In this document: positions 44,201 to 54,699 of the stretch, piece after piece
Numbering within the stretch: the first letter of the stretch is position 1
Layout: each line of letters opens with the position of its first letter
Source: Peribacillus alkalitolerans
GTDB lineage: Bacteria > Bacillota > Bacilli > Bacillales > DSM-1321
Length of the DNA: 64,000 bases
Direction of reading: 5' to 3'
NCBI RefSeq assembly: GCF_010882125.1
Contig: NZ_JAAGVZ010000002.1
Location: forward strand, 1-64,000
The notes under the pieces: model-generated
Database searches by the model: none
The model's input: only the letters and a program-made list of their open reading frames with translations
What the model was told of the DNA's origin: nothing
Translations under genes and position numbers: made by a program

Positions 44201-44456
44201 TTCCAAGAAAAAGTACTAAAGGCATTTCTTCCATTTTAATGGCACTGAAATTGGTTTCCATAATATTGGAAAATAAGTACTGATATTCAGCCTTAGGCAA
44301 TAAGGAAACAAGACGTTTCTTGGATTCTTCACCAATTGTTTGACAAAAGGTTGTTTTACCAGATCCAGACAAACCCGCAATTCCCAATGATTTATCTGCT
44401 GGTAATACTGCATCTAATTTGTTAATATTGTTCGCAATTAATCGATTTATTTTCAT
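41286..44456 (-). CDS. UvrA-like ABC ATPase, atypical
   Basis: A 1,056-residue UvrA-family protein. First ATPase: Walker A GLSGSGKTT (28-36), the UvrA-type NPRSTIGTHTGVFKDIR, a zinc finger (CPDC 131-134, CPKC 145-148), signature TLSGGEL (218-224), Walker B IIIDE. The UvrB-binding region that should follow NPRSTIGT is absent. Second ATPase: GESGCGKST (351-359), signature TLSTGEF (456-462), Walker B LFIFDEP (481-487), His519. About 490 more residues carry CSCC near 670, CPVC near 797, CPFC near 960 and CVSC near 985. They include UvrA-like spacing after CPVCEGT and look like a third, degenerate UvrA module without a Walker A. It is unlikely to act in standard excision repair. Drug-resistance UvrA relatives are one model. 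Confidence 0.88.
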   Translation of the reverse strand: MKINRLIANNINKLDAVLPADKSLGIAGLSGSGKTTFCQTIGEESKKRLVSLLPKAEYQYLFSNIMETNFSAIKMEEMPLVLFLGRSSISSNPRSTIGTHTGVFKDIRVCLADKFNLSPEVFSFNNALGWCPDCKGRGTTKNVECPKCNGNRFNEEVEQYKIELFNQPHTISDINNLSIESIFSLSEELQISEAKQHILKNIINMNIGYLTLNRIMGTLSGGELTRLYLAEFMATSENTVIIIDEISVGLDHETLLKILDQIKQLGYKNQIWLIDHSDTVLDSTDEQLFFGPGSGKYGGKIVEESPRPQPIPWERKQALPTDYYQFKDLYCRNIQMDEIQIPKNRLVTFTGESGCGKSTLVNECMAKDFLKRYPKDKLVMVGQDRNQSITSRSTVATFLEIKKKLTKYSEDIDDIFERSIEDIIEELPNEDIAHKRLSLLIKLGLGYLTLERKTQTLSTGEFQCVHLVSELFSNSRNPHTLFIFDEPSKGLSQNILNQFIDSVRVILEDETVSIMMIEHNDYMLESSDFIVDFGKRQIEPVQNLDVVSHDDYYRQRNSANRVAPQHIASTLNLQKGIKYLKENHIAYFKSAENVYKGGILKSLSSMARLIYGEYESDTIAPVIAIDLERHLYSQYSFLYEMGGLINHIVASHPTNKDTRSFDFYNMENHCSCCTGRRVIEKFDIDVVIQDKTVPFWDGLLHPDVMEVLKYYQYPKLQFLFDEIKNELGQDISKSFNEMTDAEKHTFLYGYWEKSFYDKAGKTSRIWEGFNIIIGRYMFISKSIIKEQMKASKEIITCPVCEGTVLNHHKKLKFDGTDIREIIQQPIAEVVKIVGELPELEKLKAIVGGDMVLTEDVSLLPRETQVALKMVELELASFVGYEVVLQNALPFWGFIKDNIEAVSNKNQLTICDFANITEKRETIIDKYFTNGKYKKLTYVYEAFGYKKIVTQINKIKSSHPCPFCKGKKVISEDNLHDGVYKLSVPCVSCYASGINDEGRKEIVDGIEVNTWLTGKVSDVVDQTLITRNVADIPIFNRIRELNKRDMMEIYQCLEQIN

Positions 44457-44550
44457 TGTGATATCCGCTCAATTCTCTAAATTTAGTCTTTCAATATTTG
44501 CACTATAACTAATCAACATCATTGAATTAAATACTTAAACATATTCATGA

Positions 44551-44592
44551 AATAGGGCTTTTCCAAAATATTTTGAAGAGCTCTATTTTCAT
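44551..44592. terminator. Possible hairpin between the UvrA-like and AHSA1 genes
   Basis: AAATAGGGCTTTTCC and its imperfect complement around AAATATTTT can fold, but no long T run follows on the minus strand. It is a weak candidate terminator for the AHSA1-type gene. Confidence 0.35.
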
Positions 44593-44681
44593 ATTTTTTA
44601 AACAACCTGCCACAATAGTCGTCGAATAATTATATCTGTCTAACAGTGGCAGCTCGGTCCTAGCTAATTTGTAGACTTAAT

Positions 44682-45131
44682 TCATGAAAAATCTGACATT
44701 CTTTTGTCTAGCTGTTCAAGAACAAGAGGCCAAGCCTGTTCATGCTGGTTCTTCGAAGCTTCATCTGGAAACCCTTTATGCATAAGTAGCAATCGTGTTC
44801 CGTCCCCATTAGTTTCAAGTTCAACGGTGACAACAGTTTCAGCACCCTTAGTTCCACCAGCCCCAGTGACCCAAGTTAATTCAACGAGACGATTCTGCTC
44901 AAGCCTTAGAAACCTACCGTAATGAGGATGACGATTTTCCTCGAAAATAGTTTCAAAGAAGAAAACAGTGTTAACCTCCCCTTCCATTATTACTGTTCCT
45001 GGTGCAGCAAACCAACGGTCAAAGTGCTTCGTCCATGCTTTGAAAAGTACATCAGGTGTATGATTCATTTGTTGTTCTACCGTAAGCGTAAAGGGTCTTG
45101 ATGTAAGATCAGGATTGGATATAGGTTTCAT
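44682..45131 (-). CDS. SRPBCC / AHSA1-type domain protein
   Basis: A 149-residue protein of the START-like superfamily that includes the Aha1 C-terminal domain. I start it at the ATG at 45131 (MKPISNP), with GGAG 9 nt upstream; a TTG five codons earlier is an alternative. Landmarks are the N-terminal [17 protein letters not shown] and the C-terminal [23 protein letters not shown], which is the usual ending of this group. Many such proteins in Bacillus are uncharacterised; a hydrophobic ligand-binding cavity is expected, but the ligand is unknown. Confidence 0.85.
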   Translation of the reverse strand: MKPISNPDLTSRPFTLTVEQQMNHTPDVLFKAWTKHFDRWFAAPGTVIMEGEVNTVFFFETIFEENRHPHYGRFLRLEQNRLVELTWVTGAGGTKGAETVVTVELETNGDGTRLLLMHKGFPDEASKNQHEQAWPLVLEQLDKRMSDFS

Positions 45132-45269
45132 AGTGAATAACTCCAATTCAGTAATTTATTTTAATGATTTATGTATGTAAATTGTTTCAAACTTTGCTTG
45201 CTTCTTTAACGCCATAAGTGAAATAGGAATGCTCCCAATTTGATAGGCAAAATCCTAAACTCTAGCACC

Positions 45270-45653
45270 TTAGTGAATCAAATAATAAGCTTTATTAATT
45301 CCCCACAATAAAATAAAAACCCAAACCATTATTATGATTGAAGCAACTATCCAATTCTTAGGCTTCCCTTTTTTCATCAACTCTTCTGCCATAATTTCAC
45401 AATTGGTTATTACACTATCTGGTATCATCTTTAATGCAAACATTATACCTAAAGGAACGATAATCACATCATCTATATATCCAAGAATCGGTATAAAGTC
45501 AGGTATTAAATCAATTGGGCTGAATGCATAAGCTACTACAAGACCAGCAAATAACTTTGCATACCAGGGTACTCGATCATCTTGATAAGCATAGTAAAGT
45601 ATAAAAACTTGTTTTTTCAAATTCCTTGCCCATGCTTTTATTTTCATTATCAT
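45270..45653 (-). CDS. DUF1232 (YkvA-family) membrane protein
   Basis: A 127-residue protein with the DUF1232 signature DDRVPWYAKLFAGLVVAYAF followed by SPIDLIPDFIPILGYIDDVI, seen in YkvA relatives. A second hydrophobic segment lies at the C-terminus (about 98-120). The function of the family is not established. The ATG at 45653 has GGAAGTG upstream. It stands alone; the nearest small gene is divergent. Confidence 0.9.
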   Translation of the reverse strand: MIMKIKAWARNLKKQVFILYYAYQDDRVPWYAKLFAGLVVAYAFSPIDLIPDFIPILGYIDDVIIVPLGIMFALKMIPDSVITNCEIMAEELMKKGKPKNWIVASIIIMVWVFILLWGINKAYYLIH

Positions 45654-45773
45654 TTTTTCACTTCCATCTTCTGTTTAAAATTCAAATATCCTTAACATCA
45701 AATTAATCCCTACTTAAAAAATGGTTTATATAATGAGATTGTGATAAAGCATTTACTCATAAAGGGAGGAATT

Positions 45774-45926
45774 ATGATGCTTTCTGATATTTTTTATGAA
45801 TTCAAAAACTGGTGGATCGGCGAGTCCAGAACAACAGTTGAAAATGAGGAATTTGAACGTCTTGAATCCAAGCATACCAGGGTTCATTTTGATGTGGATA
45901 TATATGAAATAATCCGTGTCCGTTAA
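45774..45926 (+). CDS. Small conserved-looking protein, unknown
   Basis: A 50-residue protein starting at the ATG at 45774, with a strong GGGAGG site. It has MMLSDIFYEFKNWW at the start, an acidic middle and FDVDIYEIIRVR at the end. A perfect terminator follows its stop, which supports a real transcript. I do not recognise the family, and it has no signal peptide or membrane segment. Confidence 0.65.
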   Translation: MMLSDIFYEFKNWWIGESRTTVENEEFERLESKHTRVHFDVDIYEIIRVR

Positions 45927-45934
45927 TGTACATG

Positions 45935-45962
45935 AGCCTTCTTACTTAAAGAAGGCTTTTTT
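45935..45962 (+). terminator. Terminator of the small gene
   Basis: GCCTTCTT pairs with AAGAAGGC across a 6-nt loop and is followed by TTTTTTATTTC, right after the small gene. Confidence 0.9.
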
Positions 45963-46110
45963 ATTTCAAATCGGGCAATTTTATGTATGACGGGGTTTGG
46001 AGCATGATTTTCCTTATCTGACCTGTCTTAATGGCAAAGTAGGATTGCTGCACTTTCACTAGGGATCTTAACAAATCACTTTTTCAAAATTTATAATTCG
46101 TTATTGTTGT

Positions 46111-47214
46111 TTATTTACTTAGAAAGCTATGCTTCATTATTTCATCGAGAAGCGAGAATACCTTATTGAGGGATTCTTTAGGTACATCTGCATAAAGATC
46201 ACCCACACTTAATTCGAAAGAACAGGCATTTTCATCAATTTCTTTTAAATAAGTAGTTATGCCAATACCAGATTGTTTTTGAACTTCTAATAGAACAGTC
46301 TCTACTTGCTCTTTAGCATGATGGAAATGGACGTGAAACATATTGGAAACAGGAACAACCGGCAGTGTTGAAATGTCATGGCAAGAATTTAACAGCTTAG
46401 CAAGCTCCTGCGCTCCTTCATAATACTGTTGCATACGTTCGACACGCATTTCAAAATAATAATCAGCTGGGATGATATAAGGATACAAGCTTATTAAATC
46501 CCCTCCATAGCGCCTTTTCCACACTTTTGATTGCGATATGAAAGATTGATCTCCTGCAAGTATCGCACCAGCAATCCCGCCAATACCTTTATAAAAAGAG
46601 ATATAGATGCTGTCAAAAAGAGCACAGACTTCAGCGGCAGTCTTTTGGTAATACGGAAGTACTTCAAATAAACGGGCTCCATCGAGGTGCAGCTTTATAC
46701 CTTGATCCTGACAATGTTTTGAAATTAGTTTGAGTGTTTCGAAGCTCGGCAATTGTCCACCTATTTCACGCTGTGGCAATTCAAGTAATACACATGAAAC
46801 GCCTTCCACCATTTCAACGATATCCTTCAGCTCTATTACACGATTTTTGTCTGCAAGTAAAATCGTTTCAATATTATGTAATTCCTTCAAACCATCTTCT
46901 TCGTGAATTTCTAAATGACTTAATGGATGATAAGCCACTTTTCGAATACCTTTATCATCGCACCAAATCCGCAATGCAATTTGCTGAGCCATCGTTCCAC
47001 TCGGAAAAAAAACCGCCTTCTCTTTTCCCAGTAATAGAGCCATTTTCGCTTGGAAATCTTCTATGAGTTGCCCTTTCCCATATATATCACTTTCCAATTC
47101 CTCTTTAATATTTTGGAAAGCTTCTTTTAATACCTGAATATTCCGTCTGCCATGGCCGTTCAATTGGTATTTGGTTTGCTTATATGTATCTTGTAATGCA
47201 CTTGTTGCATTCAT
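46111..47214 (-). CDS. Threonine aldolase-like PLP enzyme (beta-eliminating lyase fold)
   Basis: A 367-residue fold-type I PLP enzyme resembling low-specificity L-threonine aldolases, which cleave threonine to glycine and acetaldehyde. Landmarks are FFPSGTMAQQIALRIW for cofactor phosphate binding, LHLDGARLFEVLPYY with the PLP-pairing Asp, and YISFYKGIGGIAGA with the Schiff-base Lys. The region after RRYGGDLISLYPYIIPA is also family-typical. Other beta-eliminating lyases have the same layout, so the exact substrate is uncertain. It stands alone, with no clear operon partner. Confidence 0.85.
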   Translation of the reverse strand: MNATSALQDTYKQTKYQLNGHGRRNIQVLKEAFQNIKEELESDIYGKGQLIEDFQAKMALLLGKEKAVFFPSGTMAQQIALRIWCDDKGIRKVAYHPLSHLEIHEEDGLKELHNIETILLADKNRVIELKDIVEMVEGVSCVLLELPQREIGGQLPSFETLKLISKHCQDQGIKLHLDGARLFEVLPYYQKTAAEVCALFDSIYISFYKGIGGIAGAILAGDQSFISQSKVWKRRYGGDLISLYPYIIPADYYFEMRVERMQQYYEGAQELAKLLNSCHDISTLPVVPVSNMFHVHFHHAKEQVETVLLEVQKQSGIGITTYLKEIDENACSFELSVGDLYADVPKESLNKVFSLLDEIMKHSFLSK

Positions 47215-47368
47215 GATTTTTGCCCCTATCTATTTTCAGAATACTTAAATTATGGATTTACTTATATTATTTGTTATAGAGTTCATTCTTTCAAGTGAAT
47301 TCGAGGCTTCGTATTCAAATCACTTCTCAACACTTCAATATTCCATGATTTGTATTTTACGTCAAAGA

Positions 47369-47403
47369 CAAAGCCGAATTCCATATTAGGAAATTCGGCT
47401 TTG
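47369..47403. terminator. Hairpin after the neutral protease gene
   Basis: CAAAGCCGAATT pairs perfectly with AATTCGGCTTTG around an 11-nt loop, about 40 nt past the protease stop. A weak T run follows, so it probably terminates the protease transcript. Confidence 0.7.
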
Positions 47404-47443
47404 TTAAAATGGTTTATTTTTTGATGTAAGTAATACTTAGGGC

Positions 47444-49111
<1,668 letters not shown>

Positions 49112-49296
49112 TTAAAACTCCTCCTTGGTTAACATATATTGATAACGAAATCTATCGTATCATCCTTATAATTAGTTTTCAAACTATTTTTAAATTTCAG
49201 TAAAATAGTCTTATAGTTACATGCTTCTAATGGATAAATTCTAAAAAAATCCATAACTTATCAAAAAATGACAATTAATCATTGCAAGAGAAGCAC

Positions 49297-49440
49297 TTAT
49301 ATTTCCTCAGTCGCAGATGGACTTATTACTGTAATTTTTGCTTCCTGGTCTAAGAATAGTGATAGTCTTCGAAAAGTGATTTTCCCTCTGCCAGTAATGA
49401 CTACTATTTTATTCTTCACATCAATCATTAATGGCAGCAT
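49297..49440 (-). pseudogene. Truncated sirC/ylnF (precorrin-2 dehydrogenase) remnant
   Basis: A frame of 47 codons opens at the ATG at 49440 inside the end of sirB, starting MLPLMIDVKNKIVVITGRGK. This is the N-terminus of the SirC/YlnF family, whose usual start is close to MLPLMIDVKNK with a GGGKIA loop. It stops at 49297, about 115 residues short of the family. Gly is replaced by Arg in the glycine loop, which also points to loss of function. It sits exactly where sirC belongs in the operon, so it is almost certainly a degraded last gene. Confidence 0.8.
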
Positions 49441-50200
49441 GGATTAAGCCTCTAGTAGAAAAAGAGTATTGATAATTTTTGTTTACTAGTGTTTCTATTA
49501 CTCTCTCAATGAAAACCTCTTCCACCTTCGAATCACAGCCTAAATATCTGCACAGGGTTACTCCATCTGAAAGTGTAGCAATATTTTTTTCTATTTCCTT
49601 CATTAATAAGCCTGTAAATAGAAGATAGGGAACGAAAATGATGTTCCTATTTTTCATTAAGGATACTTCAGAAAGAATGGATGAAAAGCTAGGCTTTGCT
49701 GCAGTAAGAAAACAAGTCCGAACATCAGAAATACCTGAATGCTTTCTTACCAGGTTTCCTAAGGCTCTTAAATCTCTTTCAACCTCTGGATCAGTACTTC
49801 CTCTTCCAATTAAAACGATGGTTGAGTCAGTCGATAAAGCTTGTTTTTCTTTTATTCGATCGATTACACTCCAGGCTAACTTCTCATGAACACCAATTGG
49901 TCTACCGTATGTAACTGTAACGTTCGGATATTTAATAACTAAATGTCTTAGCTCATCTGGTATGTCCTTCTTGGCATGAACGGCTGTTAATAATAGTAAA
50001 GGAACTACAGCAATGTGTGTTGCTCCTTTTTTGACACAGGCTCCAAATCCTTCTTCAATGGATGGATTGGCTAATTCTAAAAAGCAAATTTGGTGAATGT
50101 CTGCAGTGATATGTTTCTGACAACGTTCAATAAAAGAGATGGCTTCTTCACATGCAGTCTTCAGTCTACTTCCATGGCATACGTAAAGAATTGCCTGCAT
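49421..50200 (-). CDS. sirB: Sirohydrochlorin ferrochelatase-like protein
   Basis: A 259-residue CbiX/SirB-type chelatase that would insert iron into sirohydrochlorin to make siroheme, the cofactor of sulfite reductase. I start it at the ATG at 50200 with GAGG 9 nt upstream; it begins right after the sumT stop. Motifs include YVCHGSRLK near the start and VVPLLLLTAVHAKKDIP for the first module, and IGRGSTDPEV with FVPYLLFTG for the second, with the metal-binding His residues. Its length is typical of two-module Bacillus SirB. The gene downstream, sirC, is broken. Confidence 0.9.
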   Translation of the reverse strand: MQAILYVCHGSRLKTACEEAISFIERCQKHITADIHQICFLELANPSIEEGFGACVKKGATHIAVVPLLLLTAVHAKKDIPDELRHLVIKYPNVTVTYGRPIGVHEKLAWSVIDRIKEKQALSTDSTIVLIGRGSTDPEVERDLRALGNLVRKHSGISDVRTCFLTAAKPSFSSILSEVSLMKNRNIIFVPYLLFTGLLMKEIEKNIATLSDGVTLCRYLGCDSKVEEVFIERVIETLVNKNYQYSFSTRGLIHAAIND

Positions 50201-50201
50201 T

Positions 50202-50978
50202 TTATAATGCCTCACTAATAGGGACAGACTCTTGCAAGATATCCTCGAACCATTTTATTTTTTCCCGATAACGTACTACCTCACCAATGATGATCATACT
50301 TGGATTTTGAATATTTTTTTCTCTTACAATGTCTACAATTGTACGTAAAGTACCAGTTACGGTTTTTTGTATATTGGTCGTACCCCATTGAACAAGAGCG
50401 ACGGGTGTATCTTGGCTTTTACCGTACTTCAAAAGCTGTTCTCTAATATAAGGGAGATTACTTACCCCCATATAAATTGCCAATGTATCAACGCCATTAG
50501 CTAAACCTTCCCATTTTACTCCTTCTAATTTGTCATCTTTATGGTGACCGGTAATTAGGGCCACACTTGAGCTAACATCTCTATGAGTAACGGGAATACC
50601 TGCATAAGCTGCAGCGGCAATACCTGATGTGATACCAGGAACAATTTCAAAAGGAATATTATGCTTTGCTAGAGCTTCCGCCTCTTCCCCACCTCTTCCA
50701 AAAACGAAAGGATCACCCCCTTTTAATCTAGTAACAATTTTTCCACTTTTTGCATAACGAATCAGGAAATGATGAATTGTTTCTTGCTTCATTGTGTGAT
50801 AATTGGGTAATTTACCACAGTAAATCAAATCTGCTCCTTTTTTTGCATAGGAAAGCAATTCTTTATTTACCAATCGATCATAAAGGATGACATCTGATTT
50901 TTTGATGCAATTGATAGCTTTTAAAGTGATAAGCTCTGGATCACCAGGTCCTGCACCAACAAGGTATACTTTCCCCAT
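50202..50978 (-). CDS. sumT: Uroporphyrinogen-III C-methyltransferase
   Basis: A 258-residue enzyme that adds two methyl groups from SAM to uroporphyrinogen III to form precorrin-2. Motifs are VYLVGAGPGDPELITLKA at the start, LKGGDPFVFGRGGEEAEAL for SAM binding, and PGITSGIAAAAYAGIPVTHR. It matches B. subtilis YlnD in length and operon position. It feeds siroheme synthesis for the sulfite reductase encoded just upstream, and it ends one base before the sirB start. Confidence 0.94.
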   Translation of the reverse strand: MGKVYLVGAGPGDPELITLKAINCIKKSDVILYDRLVNKELLSYAKKGADLIYCGKLPNYHTMKQETIHHFLIRYAKSGKIVTRLKGGDPFVFGRGGEEAEALAKHNIPFEIVPGITSGIAAAAYAGIPVTHRDVSSSVALITGHHKDDKLEGVKWEGLANGVDTLAIYMGVSNLPYIREQLLKYGKSQDTPVALVQWGTTNIQKTVTGTLRTIVDIVREKNIQNPSMIIIGEVVRYREKIKWFEDILQESVPISEAL

Positions 50979-50994
50979 TTATTTTCACTCCTTA

Positions 50995-51213
50995 TTAAGC
51001 AATAATTGTCTCTATTTCATGTAGGACAAAACCATTGCCACTTCGAATTTTTTTCTTCTCATACAATGAAATATCAATAACATCAGGTTTTTTAAGAAAA
51101 TATTTTTCTAATTCTATCTCAACTAAATGAAATGCATCCTCATCTTTTTTAGCTGCAATTACCACATTCGTCACAAAATCGGCAGTAGTTACTTCAAATC
51201 TATATAAATTCAT
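50995..51213 (-). CDS. DUF3906-family small protein
   Basis: A 72-residue protein that begins MNLYRFEVTTADFVTNVVI and matches the DUF3906 family, which is often found next to sulfate assimilation genes in Bacillus. It has no membrane segment or signal peptide. The function is unknown. It lies between the sulfite reductase and sumT genes, tightly spaced, so it is part of the operon. Confidence 0.8.
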   Translation of the reverse strand: MNLYRFEVTTADFVTNVVIAAKKDEDAFHLVEIELEKYFLKKPDVIDISLYEKKKIRSGNGFVLHEIETIIA

Positions 51214-51265
51214 TCAATAGCCTCCTAGATTGAGTGCTTTAACTAAATATATCCGCACTGCCATG

Positions 51266-52876
51266 CTATGCCTGTTGCATAGCATGATCCAGTGCCGTTT
51301 GAAGGGGATTAAGACCTACCCTACCTATATAATTAAAAAATGATTCATCTTTAATTTTGTCGGATTTAAAATGTAATAGAATGGCTTTAATAGCCTCCTT
51401 TAAATAGTCGGCTTCAATTTTCCCTTGTAGCTTCTCATTGAATTTACCGCCATCCTGCAGGGTTCCACCTAAATATATTTCAAATGCTTCAATCATCCCT
51501 TTATCCTTCGTTTTCATTTTGATCCCTTGTAACCCGATATCAGCTATTTGGCGCTGGCCACACGAATTTGGGCAGCCTACCATATGCATTCTTACTGGAA
51601 CATCTAATGAAAGCTCTTTGTCTAAGTCATTTGCTATTCTTTTCATTCTCTCTTTTGTTTCGACTAGAGCTAGATTGCAATACTCAATTCCTGTACAAGA
51701 TACAGAATAACCAATGAATGATAAAGGCTTTGTAGAAATAGTGGTAAATATATTTTCTTTTAAGAGGGCTTCTACATTTTCATCAGGTATATTCGGAATA
51801 ATCAGGTTTTGAGAATTACAGTTTCGTAGTTCACCATTCCCATACTTTTTAGAGACTTTGGCTAGCTCAATCACTTCATCAGAGCTTAAGCGTCCAACAG
51901 GTATATTGAGTCCAATATAATTTAATCCGGGTTGTTTTTGTGGATGGACTCCGTAAAAATAGCCCGCATTCCATTTTTCTGTTGCATCCTCTCCACTAGG
52001 TAATAAATTGACATACTCTAATAGTTTTTCTTTAAAGCGTTCTGGTCCCCAGTCGGCCATAAGGAATTTCAACCGTGATAAATGGCGTTTTTCGCGAAAA
52101 CCATAATCCCTGAATATGGTTGTGACCGCTATTGCAGCTTCCTTGACTTGGTGTGGTAAAACAAATACATCTATTTTTTGTGCTAGAAAAGGTCTTGCTG
52201 ATAGTCCACCACCGATTAAAAGGTGAAAGCCAACTTCCTCTTTACCATCGATGATCTTTTTAGCTGGTACGAATGATATACAATTTATTTCCGCATTTGA
52301 TGCATTTTTCACATTTGTACTGATAGACATTTTGTATTTTCTTGGTAGATTCGAAAAGTCATCATTGAATTGAAAAAACTCGTAAACTTCTTTTACAATT
52401 TCTCTCGTATCAAACAATTCATCCTTGTCAATCCCAGCAAGAGGATTTCCTACTATATTACGAGTAATGTCCCCACATGCCCCTGCAGAGGATAGACCCA
52501 CCCTTTCCAGCCTATTAAAGATATCTGGAATTTGCTCAATTTTTAGCCAGTGAAATTGTATGGCTTGACGTGTGGTTATATCATACACGTCCCTACCATA
52601 TTCCTTACAAATTGCTGCCAGCTCGATTGCTTGTTCATAGTTTAATATTCCAGAAGGAATATTGACTCGCATCATAAAATAACCGTCTTCTTTCGGGCGC
52701 TGTAGGTATAAACCAGCCCACTTAAATTTATCCCACTCCTCTTCTGGAATGGAGGAGAAACCGTTTTTAGCGTAATGTGGAATATCATCAAATATTGATA
52801 GCCCATCCTTTACTAGCTTCCATTGTTCTGTTTTATTCAATTTTTCGTTGTCAGCCCATGTTTTTTCATATGCCAT
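51266..52876 (-). CDS. Ferredoxin-type sulfite (nitrite/sulfite) reductase
   Basis: A 536-residue siroheme and iron-sulfur enzyme that would reduce sulfite to sulfide with six electrons. It has the repeated domain layout of this family. The metal motif is CTGIEYC, with later CPNSCGQRQ, giving the four Cys of the cluster that bridges to siroheme. Sequence alone cannot separate nitrite from sulfite reductases, but the sulfate operon makes sulfite the likely substrate. It is a single-chain type, not the CysJI flavoprotein pair. A strong GGGGGGAG site precedes the ATG. Confidence 0.9.
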   Translation of the reverse strand: MAYEKTWADNEKLNKTEQWKLVKDGLSIFDDIPHYAKNGFSSIPEEEWDKFKWAGLYLQRPKEDGYFMMRVNIPSGILNYEQAIELAAICKEYGRDVYDITTRQAIQFHWLKIEQIPDIFNRLERVGLSSAGACGDITRNIVGNPLAGIDKDELFDTREIVKEVYEFFQFNDDFSNLPRKYKMSISTNVKNASNAEINCISFVPAKKIIDGKEEVGFHLLIGGGLSARPFLAQKIDVFVLPHQVKEAAIAVTTIFRDYGFREKRHLSRLKFLMADWGPERFKEKLLEYVNLLPSGEDATEKWNAGYFYGVHPQKQPGLNYIGLNIPVGRLSSDEVIELAKVSKKYGNGELRNCNSQNLIIPNIPDENVEALLKENIFTTISTKPLSFIGYSVSCTGIEYCNLALVETKERMKRIANDLDKELSLDVPVRMHMVGCPNSCGQRQIADIGLQGIKMKTKDKGMIEAFEIYLGGTLQDGGKFNEKLQGKIEADYLKEAIKAILLHFKSDKIKDESFFNYIGRVGLNPLQTALDHAMQQA

Positions 52877-52892
52877 CGTTTACACTCCCCCC

Positions 52893-53492
52893 TTAGATCA
52901 AACCCAAATTAATTAAGTTGCTGGATAGTTGTTGAACACATTCTTCTATGGAATATTTTTCAGTATCTAAAATGATTTCTGGATGTAAGGGCTCCTCATA
53001 AGGTGCGCTTATCCCAGTGAAATGAGGTATTTCATGATTGCGTGCCTTTTGGTATAACCCTTTTGGATCCCTTTTCTCGCATTCTTCTAATGAGCATTTC
53101 ACATATACTTCTAGAAATTCTCCCTTTTCTACCAGCTGTCTTACAGAATCTCGATCTTGGCAATAAGGTGAGATAAATGCAGATAAAACGATTTGCCCGC
53201 TATCCACAAATAGCTTTGAAACCTCACCAATTCTTCTGATATTTTCCTTACGATCATGTTCATTAAAGCCTAGATCGGAATTTAATCCATGACGAATATT
53301 ATCTCCATCCAACACATAGGATTGCTTCTCGTGTTCAAATAGCCACCGTGCAAATGCATTGGCGATAGAGGATTTACCAGATGCGGATAATCCAGTAAAC
53401 CAGAGAATAAAACTCCTATGTTTATATTTTTTTCTTCTTTCTTCTTTAGTTATGGAAGCTTCGTGCCATACAATATTTCTTTGCCCACCCAA
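52893..53492 (-). CDS. cysC: Adenylylsulfate kinase
   Basis: A 199-residue kinase that phosphorylates APS to PAPS. The P-loop GLSASGKSS is at 34-42, followed by [28 protein letters not shown] and the nucleoside region. It lies 14 nt before sat's stop end, in the usual sat-cysC order. Because cysH at 55777 carries Cys motifs of APS reductases, the PAPS made here may serve other uses, or both routes may run. Confidence 0.94.
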   Translation of the reverse strand: MGGQRNIVWHEASITKEERRKKYKHRSFILWFTGLSASGKSSIANAFARWLFEHEKQSYVLDGDNIRHGLNSDLGFNEHDRKENIRRIGEVSKLFVDSGQIVLSAFISPYCQDRDSVRQLVEKGEFLEVYVKCSLEECEKRDPKGLYQKARNHEIPHFTGISAPYEEPLHPEIILDTEKYSIEECVQQLSSNLINLGLI

Positions 53493-53506
53493 ATTCTTAA
53501 CCTCCT

Positions 53507-54646
53507 CTACGAAATGAATTGCTCTTTTAGTCCTTTTATCAAAACCTCAATCACCTCTGGGCGACTAAATGTGCTTGGAGGAACCTCTCCATTACGTAGC
53601 ATCTGTCGTACCTTGGTCCCTGAAAGGATGACATGTTCGGAATGATCATGAGGACATGTTTTCGTCGTTGCCATTGCTTCACATTTATTGCAATAAAAGC
53701 TATGTTCAAATTTCAAAGGTACTATACCTAGCTCTTCTTCTTTAAACTGATCAAAGATTTTCTGACCATCGTAGGTTCCATAATAATCCCCGACCCCTGC
53801 ATGATCTCGACCTACAATAAAATGGGTACATCCGTAGTTTTTTCTGACAATAGCATGGAAAATGGCTTCCCTTGGTCCTGCATACCTCATTGCTGCTGGA
53901 AACACTCCAAGAGTCACCCGGTTTTTTTGGTAATAGTTTTTGAGAAGAACTTCATAGCTCTCCATCCTTATGTCAGCCGAAATATCATCCGACTTTGTTT
54001 CACCTACTAATGGATGTAAAAATAAACCATCAACCGATTCTAATGCAGCCTTTTGAATATATTCATGTGCTCGATGAACAGGATTTCTTGTTTGAAAGCC
54101 AACAATTCGAGTCCATCCTTTATGTTTAAACAGTTCTCTTGTTTCCTTTGGATCAAGTGTGTAATGAATAAATGGCTTTGGAGTGCGTTTAACGAGTTTA
54201 ATCCTCCCACCTACATAAACTTCAGGACGTTCAAAAAGCTTTCTTACACCTGGATGAGCTAAATCCGTTGTTCCAAACACTAATAAGGCTTCCTTTTCTT
54301 TATCAGGTTGATAAATATCCTCAACCTCTATTACCCCGTAGGTTTCACCCTTATAGTTTAGACGGACTCTATCTCCTACCTTAATGGTATTTGCAGTTTG
54401 TTGATTGACTGGTAAAGTTATCGGCAAACTCCAAACAATCCCATTTACAAGTCTCATCTGATTAACGACCTGTTGATAATCTAGACTGTTTAAAAATCCT
54501 TCCAAAGGACTGTAAGCACCTATTGCAATCAATTCCAAATCACTTAGGGCCATAGAATCAATTTCGATCGTTTTTTTTACCTCCTGTAATGGGAAATCTT
54601 CCTCGTAAGCTTGAATTAACCTTCCTCCATGTGGTTGTAAACTCAT
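53507..54646 (-). CDS. sat: Sulfate adenylyltransferase
   Basis: A 379-residue ATP sulfurylase that activates sulfate with ATP to APS and pyrophosphate. Landmarks are PHGGRLIQA, the ATP-binding [23 protein letters not shown] and a late zinc-like [15 protein letters not shown] block. It is of the monofunctional bacterial type without a kinase domain. It lies between cysP and cysC, and GGAGG precedes the ATG. Confidence 0.95.
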   Translation of the reverse strand: MSLQPHGGRLIQAYEEDFPLQEVKKTIEIDSMALSDLELIAIGAYSPLEGFLNSLDYQQVVNQMRLVNGIVWSLPITLPVNQQTANTIKVGDRVRLNYKGETYGVIEVEDIYQPDKEKEALLVFGTTDLAHPGVRKLFERPEVYVGGRIKLVKRTPKPFIHYTLDPKETRELFKHKGWTRIVGFQTRNPVHRAHEYIQKAALESVDGLFLHPLVGETKSDDISADIRMESYEVLLKNYYQKNRVTLGVFPAAMRYAGPREAIFHAIVRKNYGCTHFIVGRDHAGVGDYYGTYDGQKIFDQFKEEELGIVPLKFEHSFYCNKCEAMATTKTCPHDHSEHVILSGTKVRQMLRNGEVPPSTFSRPEVIEVLIKGLKEQFIS

Positions 54647-54699
54647 CAGATTACCTCCATCATTCTTTATTAAATCGATATTTTTACTTGGTTTTATAG

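Noticed and set aside
41286-44456. The UvrA-like protein as immunity to the azole peptide
   Set aside because: It is 3 kb away, separated by unrelated genes, and the mode of action of the peptide is not known; only the domain oddity is reported.
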